From an uncultured Bacteroidota bacterium (GTDB lineage: Bacteria > Bacteroidota > Bacteroidia > Chitinophagales > Chitinophagaceae), in the NCBI GenBank assembly GCA_946479615.1, contig CAMLGR010000080.1:1-21129 (forward strand): 21,129 nt of DNA, in the 5' to 3' direction. Positions 1 to 7,703 of this stretch are shown piece after piece. Made by a program: the position numbers and the translations under genes. The first letter of the stretch is position 1. Each line of letters starts with the position of its first letter. Below the pieces are notes generated by a model. The model was not told the DNA's origin. It did not search any database and saw only the letters and a program-made list of their open reading frames with translations.

Positions 1-2069
1 ACACCTGCCAGTATCCAGAATGGTTTTTTTACTTCCTGTTTTCTTTCATCATCACCATTGCGGCCTGTTACTGCAAAGCGGTAATAGGCATAGCTGATCA
101 GGATGTACGCATAGGAAAATGAAATGCCTACCTGGCAAAGCTGATCCTGGTGTTTATACAAGAGAAAGAAAATAACCTGGAGCATCATAGCCAGTAAATA
201 GATAAAAGAAACCGAACGATAAGCTGTTGTAAGATTGTTGTTCGGCTGCAGCCAGGAAAATAAAATCGATTGTCTTTGTAATAAAGAATGTTTATATCCT
301 GCTGCCTGTATGATAATGATGGCCAGCAGGATCACCGCGAGATTCATCAGTGTAAAAATGGAACAGGCGCTGATCACGTCGAGGTCTTCGGACCAGATCG
401 AACGCATATCCCTGAAAGCAACTATATAATAGGGCATGCCGGTGATCGGTCTTAAATAAAACCGTTGTGTGCTGCCCGAATACCTGGAACCGAAATAGCC
501 TTCTTTTTTTGCATGCAGTAATGAGATCAATGCATCGTTGTCAGTACATTCTTCCACGAGGTTTTCATTCAGGTTGCGCGTTTCGTCCAAATGAAACAGG
601 ATATCACCGTTGTCCTTTATAACACAGAAACCATATCCATCGGGCAAAACGGAGCCGAACATAGAACGGAAGGGGCTGCTCAGGCTGATCATGACCAGCT
701 TTTTCCCGAGCCCTGTACTATCCTTTACAGCGGCAGGTCTTGATATAAGTGCAAGGTTCTTATTTTCTACACGGGAGGATATTTCAGTGACATAAAAAGA
801 GGGTCCGTTTTCCTGTCGCCATAAAGCGCCTTTCCTTACGGCATTAAAATAATCGCGGTCACTTACATCGATCTTTTGCGCAGGATAGGGACTATTGGCC
901 CATCGCACGAGTTGTTTTCCTGCTGAATCAGCCCATGAGATATGAAGGAAATAGGGGTAGCTTTTCGAACTATAAGGAATGCTATCAGGAGAAAGATGCT
1001 GATCCAGCCTGCGCGCCAGCTGATGTTCTGCACTATCCATTACGAGCATGGCGCTATCCACTTCATTTTTAAAAGTAGTATCGATCTTGCCGGCAAGAAT
1101 TCTTAAATGTTCATCGGCTCCTTCACGTACGATATTAAAATAAACATAGGTATTGAGTACCACCAGTACCAGTATCGAACCCAGTACGTGAATAGATGCA
1201 AGCGATGAAACGGCATTTTGTACCAGTAGTTGCTCCGACCGGTGCATCAGAAATACTTTCAATAACGGGAACATCAGTAATACCAGCATAATACCGATCA
1301 CCAGCCAGACGATCGCATAGGTAGGGATGTATTTCTTCTCCCGGGCATAGGTATCCACGGGCATATAGCCACCCAGTTTAAATGTATACCTGCCACTCAC
1401 AGTAAATGGCAGGAGAAAAAGTTTGAATTCTTTTCCTTCTATTTCTACCCGCCATGTCTGTCCTGTTTGAATGACCGGTCCTTTCTTCACCGAATCGGTA
1501 GCGGTATTACCGGTGAGGTAAGAAGAAACGCGGGGATTGGAAATATTCAGTTCATCATATAGAATACTATCACCGGAAGCCAGGAAATAATACTGGAAAA
1601 GATCACGTCGCAATAACGGGGCGATGAATTTTTCAATAGATGCGGTAGCCATCGGAGGCGCGGTGCCGGCCGCACTGGTATCTTTAAAAAATAATTTCCA
1701 TCCATCATCAAACCGGATAAAAAAGGAGGAGTAGCTTTTTATCAATGTATCGGGGGCTGTCTTGGAAAGGCCATATTCTGTTTGCAGGAATGACTGGTAG
1801 GCGGTGTCGGTGCCTGCTTTGGAATAAGAAGAAAGAAAATTAAGACTGTTTTCACGTGTATAATTATCGATCTTTTTGGCAATATTATCCGCCATGCGAT
1901 GCAGGCCCCGGAAGCTTCTTTCTTTGAGGTTGGTTTCGTTTTTGGAAACGATCACCGTGAAATAAAAAAAGAAAATACCCGCTACTATAAGCAAGGTGAT
2001 AAATGCCGGTGCATACCGCCCGGTAAAATAGGATACAAAAGCAGATAGTTTTTGTGTGATATATGACAT
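1..2069 (-). CDS. Multi-pass membrane protein with two extracytoplasmic sensor regions, one Cache-like (3' truncated)
   Basis: An open frame of 689 codons runs from the ATG at 2069 off the left edge without a stop, so the C-terminus is missing. Hydrophobic segments lie at about residues 20-42, 248-273, 291-313, 570-590, 618-637 and 645-663, and another begins near 683. Between them are two large soluble stretches, about 43-247 and 314-568. The second contains DVSDRDYFNAVR (401-412), which resembles the conserved DRDYF segment of dCache ligand-binding domains. This suggests a membrane sensor. The output domain would lie beyond the edge, so histidine kinase, cyclase or other output cannot be decided. 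It is not an ordinary chemoreceptor, because two sensor loops precede a multi-helix membrane block. The start is chosen because the TM1 region follows directly; a longer frame upstream (to 2187) is in a different reading frame. Confidence is high that it is coding and moderate for the Cache assignment. Confidence 0.8.
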   Translation of the reverse strand, partial: MSYITQKLSAFVSYFTGRYAPAFITLLIVAGIFFFYFTVIVSKNETNLKERSFRGLHRMADNIAKKIDNYTRENSLNFLSSYSKAGTDTAYQSFLQTEYGLSKTAPDTLIKSYSSFFIRFDDGWKLFFKDTSAAGTAPPMATASIEKFIAPLLRRDLFQYYFLASGDSILYDELNISNPRVSSYLTGNTATDSVKKGPVIQTGQTWRVEIEGKEFKLFLLPFTVSGRYTFKLGGYMPVDTYAREKKYIPTYAIVWLVIGIMLVLLMFPLLKVFLMHRSEQLLVQNAVSSLASIHVLGSILVLVVLNTYVYFNIVREGADEHLRILAGKIDTTFKNEVDSAMLVMDSAEHQLARRLDQHLSPDSIPYSSKSYPYFLHISWADSAGKQLVRWANSPYPAQKIDVSDRDYFNAVRKGALWRQENGPSFYVTEISSRVENKNLALISRPAAVKDSTGLGKKLVMISLSSPFRSMFGSVLPDGYGFCVIKDNGDILFHLDETRNLNENLVEECTDNDALISLLHAKKEGYFGSRYSGSTQRFYLRPITGMPYYIVAFRDMRSIWSEDLDVISACSIFTLMNLAVILLAIIIIQAAGYKHSLLQRQSILFSWLQPNNNLTTAYRSVSFIYLLAMMLQVIFFLLYKHQDQLCQVGISFSYAYILISYAYYRFAVTGRNGDDERKQEVKKPFWILAG

Positions 2070-2103
2070 ACGATAAGGTTGCCGGCTGGGTAACGACGGA
2101 TAG

Positions 2104-2120
2104 CCTGGTGTTATACCAGG
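2104..2120. other. Small perfect inverted repeat in the leader of the membrane protein
   Basis: CCTGGT-GTTAT-ACCAGG lies 35 bases upstream of the start at 2069. It could be an operator or a short leader hairpin. Only the symmetry is seen; no regulator is implied. Confidence 0.35.
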
Positions 2121-2248
2121 GTACAGTTTCAAGGGTAATCATTCCGCTAAGTAATGGCTGTAATTTCTCAGTGTCCCGCCTGTACAAGTTACATTAAGAG
2201 GAATGTGCCCCGCAATACCCGGTATGTGTGATTTTATAGGGCAGGGGG

Positions 2249-2422
2249 TGAGCGGTGAATAGTGAATGGTCAATGGTGAATAACGAGTAGTGAATTCCTA
2301 TGTGAAACCTATGTATCTATGTGGTAAAAAACCGACTGTCGTGATCTTACCTGCACAGGTTTCATGTAGGGATTTTTGTGATAGTTATTGACTATTCACC
2401 ATTCACTATTGACCATTCACCT
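2249..2422. repeat. Nested inverted repeat of GTGAATG and CTATGTG iterons (families A and B)
   Basis: This fills most of the 356-base gap 2070-2425. The outer arms (about 2249-2296 and 2389-2422) are built from ~7-bp iterons of the GTGAATG type in opposite orientation. The inner part starts with CTATGTG iterons (about 2298-2323), continues with a TAAAAAACCGACTG core, and closes with a facing partial arm (about 2356-2371, CAGGTTTCATG). The whole can fold as one long stem directly after the stop of the SnoaL-like gene, so it may act as a 3' hairpin or terminator for that gene. The core recurs at 5601-5695 in the opposite orientation. The remaining 2121-2248 shows nothing recognisable. Confidence 0.75.
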
Positions 2423-2425
2423 CCT

Positions 2426-2836
2426 TCATTCTCTTTTCTCTTCGATCTGCGACATCAGTATATGTCCCAGTTGCTGGTACATTTTAAGAAAGTCGAAGTT
2501 GTTCCAGCTTTCCACGACTTTACTGCCCTTTATTCTTATTATGGACAGGCCCGTAAAAGAAACTTCTTTCCGGTCTATGTTTTTTGCAGTGACCAGGCAG
2601 TAAGCGGCTGCATACTCATGATCATGAAATAAAGGCTTTGCTTCAATGTGAATTGTGGGAAATGAACTGCGGAGATTTTTGTAGAAGATTTTGAAATTGT
2701 CGATCCCTGTCATAGTACCGCTGGGATCAAGACCGTGGACGATCGTGTTTCTATCCATCCATTCGTCGATAAAATTTTCATTGCCATTGTTCCATACTTC
2801 CTCATACCATTTTTGTAAGAGTTCGTTAGTTGACAT
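2426..2836 (-). CDS. SnoaL-like / NTF2-fold ester cyclase family protein
   Basis: 136 aa, full length for the SnoaL-like family. The order is typical: an N-terminal helix (LLQKWYEEVWNNGN), then the segment with VHGLDPSGTMTG, FKIFYKNLRSSFPTIHIE and the closing sheet with KVVESWNNFDFLKMYQQLG. These proteins adopt the NTF2-like alpha+beta barrel; some are polyketide cyclases, but most small bacterial members have unknown substrates, so no reaction is assigned. There is no signal peptide, so it is cytoplasmic. A promoter-like pair TTG-N20-TAACTTTT lies just upstream, giving a leader of about 20 bases. It ends against a long inverted repeat. Family assignment is by pattern recognition. Confidence 0.8.
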   Translation of the reverse strand: MSTNELLQKWYEEVWNNGNENFIDEWMDRNTIVHGLDPSGTMTGIDNFKIFYKNLRSSFPTIHIEAKPLFHDHEYAAAYCLVTAKNIDRKEVSFTGLSIIRIKGSKVVESWNNFDFLKMYQQLGHILMSQIEEKRE

Positions 2837-2861
2837 GATAGTGGATTTTGGTGGTGGACTT

Positions 2862-2892
2862 AAAAGTTAGGTATTTATTCTGAAAATGGCAA
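2862..2892 (-). promoter_or_regulatory. Promoter of the SnoaL-like gene
   Basis: On the minus strand TTG (2890-2892) is followed after 20 bases by TAACTTTT (2862-2869), one mismatch from the Bacteroidota TAnnTTTG box. The same arrangement, with the same box, precedes the Crp/Fnr-type gene. The predicted start site lies about 20 bases before the ATG. Confidence 0.55.
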
Positions 2893-2904
2893 CCTGTGGT
2901 GTAA

Positions 2905-2940
2905 AGGTGCCAGGTTTTAGGTGTTAAGGATTAGGTATTC
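2905..2940. repeat. Single arm of AGGTGTT-type heptamer repeat (family C)
   Basis: A run of degenerate 7-bp units (aggtttt, aggtgtt, aaggatt, aggtatt) without a facing arm. It resembles the arms at 4970-5073. The rest of the 348-base gap 2837-3184 holds the promoter above, about 160 bases without recognisable features, and the ahcY terminator. Confidence 0.5.
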
Positions 2941-3115
2941 GTGGATTAAACACATGCCCCTGTCCGGTGCACGATAAAAAATGTTTGTTTCCTCGTGAAA
3001 TTGCCGTGTCGGGGATAAAAGCAGCCAACCTATAAGGTTCGGGACTTCCTTTGCTTTCATAAGCCAGGAAAAGTAATACAGGGATCAATATTGGCTAACG
3101 ATGGTTTGGGCGAGG

Positions 3116-3150
3116 GTAAAAAGAAAAGCCCGCTTCGGAGAAGCGGGCTT
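3116..3150 (-). terminator. Intrinsic terminator of ahcY
   Basis: A GC-rich 11-bp perfect stem (3126-3136 with 3140-3150, loop of 3) is followed on the minus strand by a T-rich run TTTTCTTTTT. It lies about 35 bases after the ahcY stop and is a textbook rho-independent terminator. Confidence 0.9.
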
Positions 3151-3184
3151 TATAAATAAGCCGGACCTTGGTCGCAGCGAAAAA

Positions 3185-4510
3185 TCAATACCTGTAATGA
3201 TCAGCTTTGTATGGACCTTCTTTGCCGATACCTAAGTATTCAGCTTGTTCTTTGGTCAGTTCATCCAGTTGTACACCGATCTTAGCCAGGTGCAAACGGG
3301 CTACTTTTTCGTCCAGGTGCTTAGGCAGCACATATACTTTGTTCTCGTAGTTCTTGTGGTTGTTCCACAATTCGATCTGCGCCAAAGTCTGGTTAGAGAA
3401 AGAGTTACTCATTACAAAGCTCGGGTGACCGGTAGCACAACCCAGGTTGACCAGGCGACCTTCGGCCAGGATGATCACATCATGACCATCTACATTATAA
3501 ATATCAACCTGTGGTTTGATCGTATCTTTTGTTTTACCATAGTTGGTATTCAACCAGGCGATATCGATTTCGATATCAAAGTGACCGATATTACAAACGA
3601 TTACTTTGTCTTTCATTAATTTGAAATGCTCACCACGGATCAGGTCGCGGCAACCGGAAGCTGTGACAACGATATCAGCTTCTTTTACTGCATCGATCAT
3701 TTTCTTTACTTCAAACCCATCCATAGCAGCTTGTAATGCGCAGATAGGATCGATCTCTGTTACGATTACGCGGCAACCGGCACCTGCCAGTGAAGCGGCA
3801 GAACCTTTACCCACATCACCATAACCACCTACAACAGCTACTTTACCAGCCAGCATCACATCGGTAGCGCGGCGGATAGAATCCACCAGGGATTCTTTAC
3901 AACCGTATTTATTATCGAATTTGGATTTGGTAACGGAATCGTTCACATTGATAGCAGGCATAGGTAATGTGCCTTTCGCTACTCTTTCGTATAAGCGGTG
4001 AACACCGGTAGTTGTTTCTTCAGAGATACCTTTTACATGCTGAACGAGTTCAGAATAAGTATCGAGTACGATATTGGTAAGGTCACCACCATCGTCGAGG
4101 ATCATATTCAACGGACGGTCTTTGCCACCGAAGAATAAAGTTTGTTCGATACACCAGTCAGCTTCTTCCTGTGTTTGTCCTTTCCAGGCAAAAACACCAA
4201 TACCGGCAGCGGCGATCGCAGCAGCAGCATGATCCTGGGTAGAGAAGATATTGCAGGAGCTCCATTTTACTTCGGCGCCTAATGCAATCAGTGTTTCGAT
4301 CAATACGGCGGTTTGGATAGTCATGTGCAAACAACCGGCAACCCGGGCGCCTTTCAGCGGCTGGGATGGTCCATATTCTTTGCGGATGGCCATCAGACCA
4401 GGCATTTCTGCCTCAGCCAGGCGAATTTCTTTGCGGCCCCATTCAGCCAATGAAATATCAGCTACTTTATAGGGAAGGGAAAAGTCAATTGACTTCGTTG
4501 CGGTTGACAT
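3185..4510 (-). CDS. ahcY: Adenosylhomocysteinase (S-adenosyl-L-homocysteine hydrolase)
   Basis: 441 aa, complete. It catalyses reversible hydrolysis of S-adenosylhomocysteine to adenosine and homocysteine in the cytoplasm, relieving product inhibition of methyltransferases and feeding the methionine cycle. Visible hallmarks are the N-terminal substrate domain with [15 protein letters not shown] and [16 protein letters not shown], the catalytic segment with [13 protein letters not shown] (the Lys/Asp pair), the NAD-binding [11 protein letters not shown], and the C-terminal KADHYRY tail that closes the partner subunit's NAD site. It is transcribed alone: divergent from the small gene at 4666 and ended by a strong terminator. 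A TACCTTTG box lies 28 bases before the ATG. Identification is secure. Confidence 0.98.
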   Translation of the reverse strand: MSTATKSIDFSLPYKVADISLAEWGRKEIRLAEAEMPGLMAIRKEYGPSQPLKGARVAGCLHMTIQTAVLIETLIALGAEVKWSSCNIFSTQDHAAAAIAAAGIGVFAWKGQTQEEADWCIEQTLFFGGKDRPLNMILDDGGDLTNIVLDTYSELVQHVKGISEETTTGVHRLYERVAKGTLPMPAINVNDSVTKSKFDNKYGCKESLVDSIRRATDVMLAGKVAVVGGYGDVGKGSAASLAGAGCRVIVTEIDPICALQAAMDGFEVKKMIDAVKEADIVVTASGCRDLIRGEHFKLMKDKVIVCNIGHFDIEIDIAWLNTNYGKTKDTIKPQVDIYNVDGHDVIILAEGRLVNLGCATGHPSFVMSNSFSNQTLAQIELWNNHKNYENKVYVLPKHLDEKVARLHLAKIGVQLDELTKEQAEYLGIGKEGPYKADHYRY

Positions 4511-4537
4511 ATAATTTCTGTTGTTTTATTTCGGCGG

Positions 4538-4568
4538 CAAAGGTATGTTTATTATGTGAAAAATGAAA
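4538..4568 (-). promoter_or_regulatory. Promoter of ahcY
   Basis: TACCTTTG (4538-4545, minus strand) matches TAnnTTTG exactly. A weak upstream TTTC sits 19 bases earlier. The leader would be about 20 bases. No SAM or SAH riboswitch-like fold was seen, and so short a leader leaves no room for one. Confidence 0.6.
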
Positions 4569-4613
4569 TGAATAAGCCCCCATTTTGCCCACATTAGGGA
4601 AACCCTTCAACCC

Positions 4614-4643
4614 TTTGAAATTGGGCATTTAGCGGTAACTTTA
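4614..4643 (+). promoter_or_regulatory. Promoter of the small gene at 4666
   Basis: TTTG (4614-4617), 18 bases, then TAACTTTA (4636-4643): a good Bacteroidota-type promoter, 22 bases before the ATG and divergent from the ahcY promoter. Confidence 0.65.
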
Positions 4644-4665
4644 AGGATATTAAACAAAAAGTTCT

Positions 4666-4965
4666 ATGTACACATACGATACGGTCACGGCTGCGGTCAA
4701 TGGCCTGAAACAGAGAGGTTATACTATCGATTTTAACCTGTCGGAAAATTGCCTGGTATGCCACGAGGGCCAGTTTGGTGCGGAAGATTTCGGCATCGTC
4801 GAGGTTTACCGTTTCGAGGGCAATACCGATCCGGCCGATGAAGCTGTTGTCTATGGTATCGAAAGCAATAAGGGTCATAAAGGAATATTGGTGAATGGCT
4901 ATGGCATCTCCGGTGATTCACTCAGCAATGAAATGGCGAAGAAGCTGGCGATGCACGTGTCGTGA
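4666..4965 (+). CDS. Small conserved-type protein of unknown function (often labelled PRPP synthetase-like in Bacteroidota)
   Basis: 99 aa, acidic, cytoplasmic (no signal peptide). It resembles a small Bacteroidota family recognised by a YDTV..A.NGLK.RGYT start, a CLVCHEG-like Cys pair (about residues 29-32), and a central EVYRFEGNTDPADEAVVYGIES block followed by GHKGILVNGYG. Database entries of this type are often named phosphoribosylpyrophosphate synthetase, but at 99 residues it cannot carry the two PRT-fold domains of that enzyme, so the name should not be trusted. It has its own promoter and is followed by a heptamer inverted repeat that probably ends the transcript. Function is unknown. 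Confidence 0.85.
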   Translation: MYTYDTVTAAVNGLKQRGYTIDFNLSENCLVCHEGQFGAEDFGIVEVYRFEGNTDPADEAVVYGIESNKGHKGILVNGYGISGDSLSNEMAKKLAMHVS

Positions 4966-4969
4966 GAAG

Positions 4970-5073
4970 AGGTGTTTGGTTTTAGATGTTAGGTGTTAAA
5001 TGTGTATTTTCTGATTGTTGATCATTTATAACCTGACATCTAAAACTTAACACCTAGACCAAAATCTAAATCC
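4970..5073. repeat. Inverted repeat of AGGTGTT-type heptamers (family C)
   Basis: The left arm (4970-5002) and right arm (5028-5073) are degenerate 7-bp iterons in opposite orientation; the aligned arms share GTTTTAGATGT and AGGTGTTA. The element fills the gap between two same-strand genes and ends only 6 bases before the ATG at 5080. It could be a 3' hairpin of the upstream gene, and would also lie in any read-through leader of the next one. Confidence 0.75.
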
Positions 5074-5079
5074 TATATC

Positions 5080-5547
5080 ATGAAAAATATCCTTATCGTA
5101 TTATTCCTGCTGATCACTATTAATGGTCTCGCGCAGGTGCGGTCGAACGGAAGAAGAGGTCAGAAAAAAGATTCCCTGACTGTACTGTCATGCCCGCTCG
5201 CTGAATCATTTGAGCCACCGCCTCCCAAAGAAAAGACATATGGTTATGAGAAACAGGAAGGCAGTATCACACTGGTCAGCCAATCAGATACTATTGTAAA
5301 GTCCTGTATCGATGCTACCGTTAGCCGGATTCAAAAAGATGAAGAAGGTAAATGGGAGATCGTTCTCTTTCACAATGATTACTGGTTCTGGTACAGTGGG
5401 ATTACTAAACTAGCTGTCCGTAAAGATCAGAAGGTAAAAAGCGGGGAAGCCCTGGGTTATAATCTTCCCGGCCAGCCTATCGAGCTCCTGGTATATGATT
5501 TTGAAACACCCGTCGACGCGAAGAAATATCTTGATTGCAAGAGATAG
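5080..5547 (+). CDS. Exported protein resembling a degenerate M23/LytM domain
   Basis: 155 aa. Residues 1-18 form a signal peptide (charged start, hydrophobic LFLLITINGLA, likely cut near AQ). The C-terminal part reads like the second half of an M23 fold: IVLFHNDYWFWYSGITKL, then V.KDQKVKSGEALGY, and a final VDAKKYL. In active M23 peptidases the zinc is held by an HxxxD early in the domain and by an HxH near the end. Here the early position shows SCIDATVS and the late one LLVYDF, so none of the ligands is present. It is therefore probably a non-catalytic LytM-like protein, perhaps a binding or regulatory partner in the cell envelope. The family link is by pattern, moderate confidence. A heptamer remnant (family C) follows the stop. 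Confidence 0.75.
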   Translation: MKNILIVLFLLITINGLAQVRSNGRRGQKKDSLTVLSCPLAESFEPPPPKEKTYGYEKQEGSITLVSQSDTIVKSCIDATVSRIQKDEEGKWEIVLFHNDYWFWYSGITKLAVRKDQKVKSGEALGYNLPGQPIELLVYDFETPVDAKKYLDCKR

Positions 5548-5572
5548 ATGCCGGATGTTGGGTGTTAAAGTA
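5548..5572. repeat. Short AGGTGTT-type heptamer remnant (family C)
   Basis: Directly after the stop codon are about three 7-bp-spaced units (ccggatg, ttgggtg, ttaaag) matching the arms at 4970-5073. No facing arm is present. Confidence 0.35.
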
Positions 5573-5600
5573 TGAGGCGCAAATTTACATGTTACAATTA

Positions 5601-5695
5601 TTCTATGTGAAATCTATGTGTTCTATGTGCCTATGTGGTGAGACTACGCCAGTCGGCTTTTTTACCACATAGGATACATAGATTTCACATAGAAC
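5601..5695. repeat. CTATGTG-iteron inverted repeat with conserved core (family B)
   Basis: The left arm (5601-5642) and right arm (5659-5695) share a perfect 19-bp stretch plus CCTATGTGGT. Units of CTATGTG recur four times in the left arm. The loop contains GCCAGTCGGCTTTTTTA, the reverse complement of the core seen at about 2320-2340, so the two elements are homologous and oppositely oriented. It lies between two convergent genes and ends at the stop of the GNAT gene, so it may serve as a bidirectional 3' hairpin. Confidence 0.85.
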
Positions 5696-6186
5696 TAAAC
5701 CTCTTTTTCCATAATGTAGTCATTCATAAAATACCCGTTGCCAATATCGATATTTTCTTCTTTGATAACGGTGAAGCCAAGTCTTTCATAAAAGTTTTTG
5801 GCTTTGTTATGACGGTTGACATTTAGCCGGAGTACAGTAGCTCCTTTTGTTTTTATATCCTGTATGATCGTGTCGACCAGGAAACGGCCGGTACCTTTTC
5901 CCTGCTGCGAAGGCAATACATATAATTTGTGCAATTTAAAAACGGAGGGCGCCAGTAAGCTCGTAGAAGCAAATCCCACCGCTTCTTCATCATTATACAC
6001 CAGTATAAATTCGCGGCCCTGTTCCAATTGTCCGGTAAGGGTCTTTTCATTGTACATTTTCTCCAGCATGTAATCCATCTGATCCTTGGGCAGGATAGAT
6101 GAATAGGTTTGGGGCCATATGCGATAGGCAAGATCCCGTATCAATGGCACATCAGATGCAGTGGCTTTTTTTATGGTGTGTATCAT
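5695..6186 (-). CDS. GNAT-family N-acetyltransferase
   Basis: 163 aa, full length for a single GNAT domain. The acetyl-CoA binding motif A is seen as KLYVLPSQQGKGTGRFLVD (Q/R-x-x-G-x-G/A pattern), followed by RLNVNRHNKAKNFYERLGF, the motif B segment with the usual Asn and Tyr. The substrate is not predictable; it may be a small amine, peptide or protein N-terminus. The start at 6186 (MIHTIKKATASDVPLI) is preferred because GNAT domains begin with this I..A...D...I pattern; an upstream in-frame ATG at 6234 would only add residues encoded by the neighbouring hairpin repeat. The promoter appears to be supplied by that repeat. Confidence 0.88.
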   Translation of the reverse strand: MIHTIKKATASDVPLIRDLAYRIWPQTYSSILPKDQMDYMLEKMYNEKTLTGQLEQGREFILVYNDEEAVGFASTSLLAPSVFKLHKLYVLPSQQGKGTGRFLVDTIIQDIKTKGATVLRLNVNRHNKAKNFYERLGFTVIKEENIDIGNGYFMNDYIMEKEV

Positions 6187-6210
6187 ATTCAACCGTAATA
6201 ATTTCAACAC

Positions 6211-6242
6211 CAAAAGTAAAAAGTCAAAATTCAAAATACCAA
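6211..6242 (-). promoter_or_regulatory. Promoter of the GNAT gene within the hairpin repeat
   Basis: On the minus strand TTG (6240-6242, in the hairpin loop) is followed by 21 bases and TACTTTTG (6211-6218), which would start transcription about 18 bases before the ATG at 6186. The terminator-like repeat and promoter thus share the same DNA. Inferred from spacing only. Confidence 0.4.
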
Positions 6243-6274
6243 CTGGTATCCTGAATTTTGACTTTTTACTTTTG
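6211..6274. repeat. Hairpin repeat of TTCAAAA/TACTTTTG heptamers (family D)
   Basis: Perfect 23-bp arms (6211-6233 and 6252-6274) with a further ATACC-AACT-GGTAT stem inside form a hairpin of 64 bases. It starts 8 bases after the icd stop, so it is the likely icd terminator. Each arm ends in TACTTTTG facing outward, an exact TAnnTTTG box. Confidence 0.9.
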
Positions 6275-6282
6275 AATTTAAC

Positions 6283-7515
6283 TTACTTACTCATTTTCTT
6301 CTTCAGGTTCTCATCGATAGCATCTAAAAATTCTTCCGTATAGAGATAATCTTTTCCATGTTCTACTTTGGGTTTGATTGTGATGGCCAGATCCTTAGTC
6401 ATTTTACCCTGCTCAACCGTTTCGATGCAAACAGCTTCCAGTGCTTCGGCAAAACTGATCAGCTCTTTATTGTTATCCAGTTTACCGCGGAAAGCCAATC
6501 CTCTTGTCCAAGCAAAAATGGATGCAATAGGATTGGTACTGGTTGGTTTTCCTTTCTGATGTTCACGATAGTGCCTCGTAACAGTACCATGTGCAGCTTC
6601 TGCTTCCATAGTTTTACCATCAGGTGTTACCAGTACAGAGGTCATCAATCCCAGTGAACCAAATCCCTGTGCCACAGTATCGCTTTGCACATCACCATCA
6701 TAATTCTTACAGGCCCATACAAAATTACCGTTCCATTTCAATGCGCTGGCTACCATATCATCGATCAGGCGGTGCTCGTATACGATACCCGCTTCATCGA
6801 ATCTGGTTTTGAATTCCTTTTGATAGATATCTTCGAAAATATCTTTGAAACGGCCATCATATTTTTTCAGGATGGTGTTTTTGGTAGAAAGATATAGCGG
6901 CCATTTTTTGCTCAGCGCCATATTGAAACAACTGCGGGCAAAACCGATAATACTTTCTTCGGTATTGTACATTGTCATTGCAACACCATCTCCTTTGAAA
7001 TTGTATACTTCAAACACCTGTGGTTCGCCGCCACCTTCGGGAGTAAAGGTCATGGTCAATTTGCCTTTGCCTTTGATCACGGTATCGGTAGCGCGGTACT
7101 GATCGCCGAAAGCGTGACGTCCTACGATGATAGGAGCTGTCCAGTTGGTGACCAGGCGGGGAATATTTTTGATAACGATCGGTTCGCGGAAAACCGTTCC
7201 ATCCAGGATATTACGGATAGTACCGTTAGGGCTTTTCCACATTTGTTTCAGGTTAAATTCTTTTACCCTCGCTTCGTCAGGAGTAATCGTGGCGCATTTG
7301 ATACCTACACCATATTGTTTGATTGCATTGGCAGCATCGATAGTTACCTGGTCATTGGTTTGGTCGCGGTACTCTACACCCAGGTCAAAATATTTGATCT
7401 CCACATCTACATAAGGGAGGATCAGTTTGTCTTTGATAAATTTCCAGATGATACGGGTCATTTCATCGCCATCGAGTTCGACTACAGGGTTAGCTACTTT
7501 GATCTTTTGGGGCAT
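6283..7515 (-). CDS. icd: NADP-dependent isocitrate dehydrogenase
   Basis: 410 aa, complete, of the homodimeric eukaryote-like type II subfamily. It oxidatively decarboxylates isocitrate to 2-oxoglutarate with NADP+ in the TCA cycle. Hallmarks are the N-terminal [14 protein letters not shown], the substrate-binding [19 protein letters not shown] with its Ser and Arg residues, the metal-binding [19 protein letters not shown], and the NADP segment [24 protein letters not shown]. It is transcribed singly, with a promoter box 56 bases before the ATG, and ends at a hairpin repeat. Identification is secure. Confidence 0.97.
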   Translation of the reverse strand: MPQKIKVANPVVELDGDEMTRIIWKFIKDKLILPYVDVEIKYFDLGVEYRDQTNDQVTIDAANAIKQYGVGIKCATITPDEARVKEFNLKQMWKSPNGTIRNILDGTVFREPIVIKNIPRLVTNWTAPIIVGRHAFGDQYRATDTVIKGKGKLTMTFTPEGGGEPQVFEVYNFKGDGVAMTMYNTEESIIGFARSCFNMALSKKWPLYLSTKNTILKKYDGRFKDIFEDIYQKEFKTRFDEAGIVYEHRLIDDMVASALKWNGNFVWACKNYDGDVQSDTVAQGFGSLGLMTSVLVTPDGKTMEAEAAHGTVTRHYREHQKGKPTSTNPIASIFAWTRGLAFRGKLDNNKELISFAEALEAVCIETVEQGKMTKDLAITIKPKVEHGKDYLYTEEFLDAIDENLKKKMSK

Positions 7516-7570
7516 AACAGCTTGATTTTTTGAGTTAAAGTTCAGGCCGGCCGGGGCCGGTACAGGGGCG

Positions 7571-7578
7571 CAAAGCTA
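7571..7578 (-). promoter_or_regulatory. Promoter box of icd
   Basis: TAGCTTTG on the minus strand matches TAnnTTTG. No convincing upstream TTG at 19-21 bases was found. The leader would be about 50 bases. Confidence 0.45.
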
Positions 7579-7655
7579 CAATTTATAACAGGTTCTTTAT
7601 CATGGATCTGCCAAAATATGTGACGGAAATGATATTAAAAAAATATGATGCCCGG

Positions 7656-7686
7656 TTGATTTGGATCAATTATTGTCGTAACTTTT
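7656..7686 (+). promoter_or_regulatory. Promoter of the Crp/Fnr-type gene
   Basis: TTG (7656-7658), 20 bases, TAACTTTT (7679-7686). The predicted transcript starts near 7693, which excludes the upstream in-frame ATG at 7602 and supports the start at 7704. Confidence 0.55.
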
Positions 7687-7703
7687 GTATGTTATTGAGT
7701 ATC

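Noticed and set aside
1885..2187. Minus-strand 100-residue frame overlapping the start of the membrane protein
   Set aside because: It is out of frame with the 689-codon gene and composed of leader and shifted coding sequence.
2249..2422. CRISPR array
   Set aside because: Units are ~7 bp, degenerate and contiguous; there are no spacers and no cas genes.
2378..2632. Plus-strand open frames over the SnoaL-like gene
   Set aside because: They run antisense to a clear protein family and begin inside a repeat arm.
4511..4665. SAM/SAH riboswitch upstream of ahcY
   Set aside because: The predicted leader is about 20 bases and no multi-stem fold was seen.
4666..4965. True ribose-phosphate pyrophosphokinase
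   Set aside because: 99 residues, without PRPP-binding motif or the duplicated PRT fold.
6187..6234. Longer N-terminus for the GNAT protein
   Set aside because: The extra residues are encoded by the family D hairpin arm and lie upstream of the predicted transcription start.
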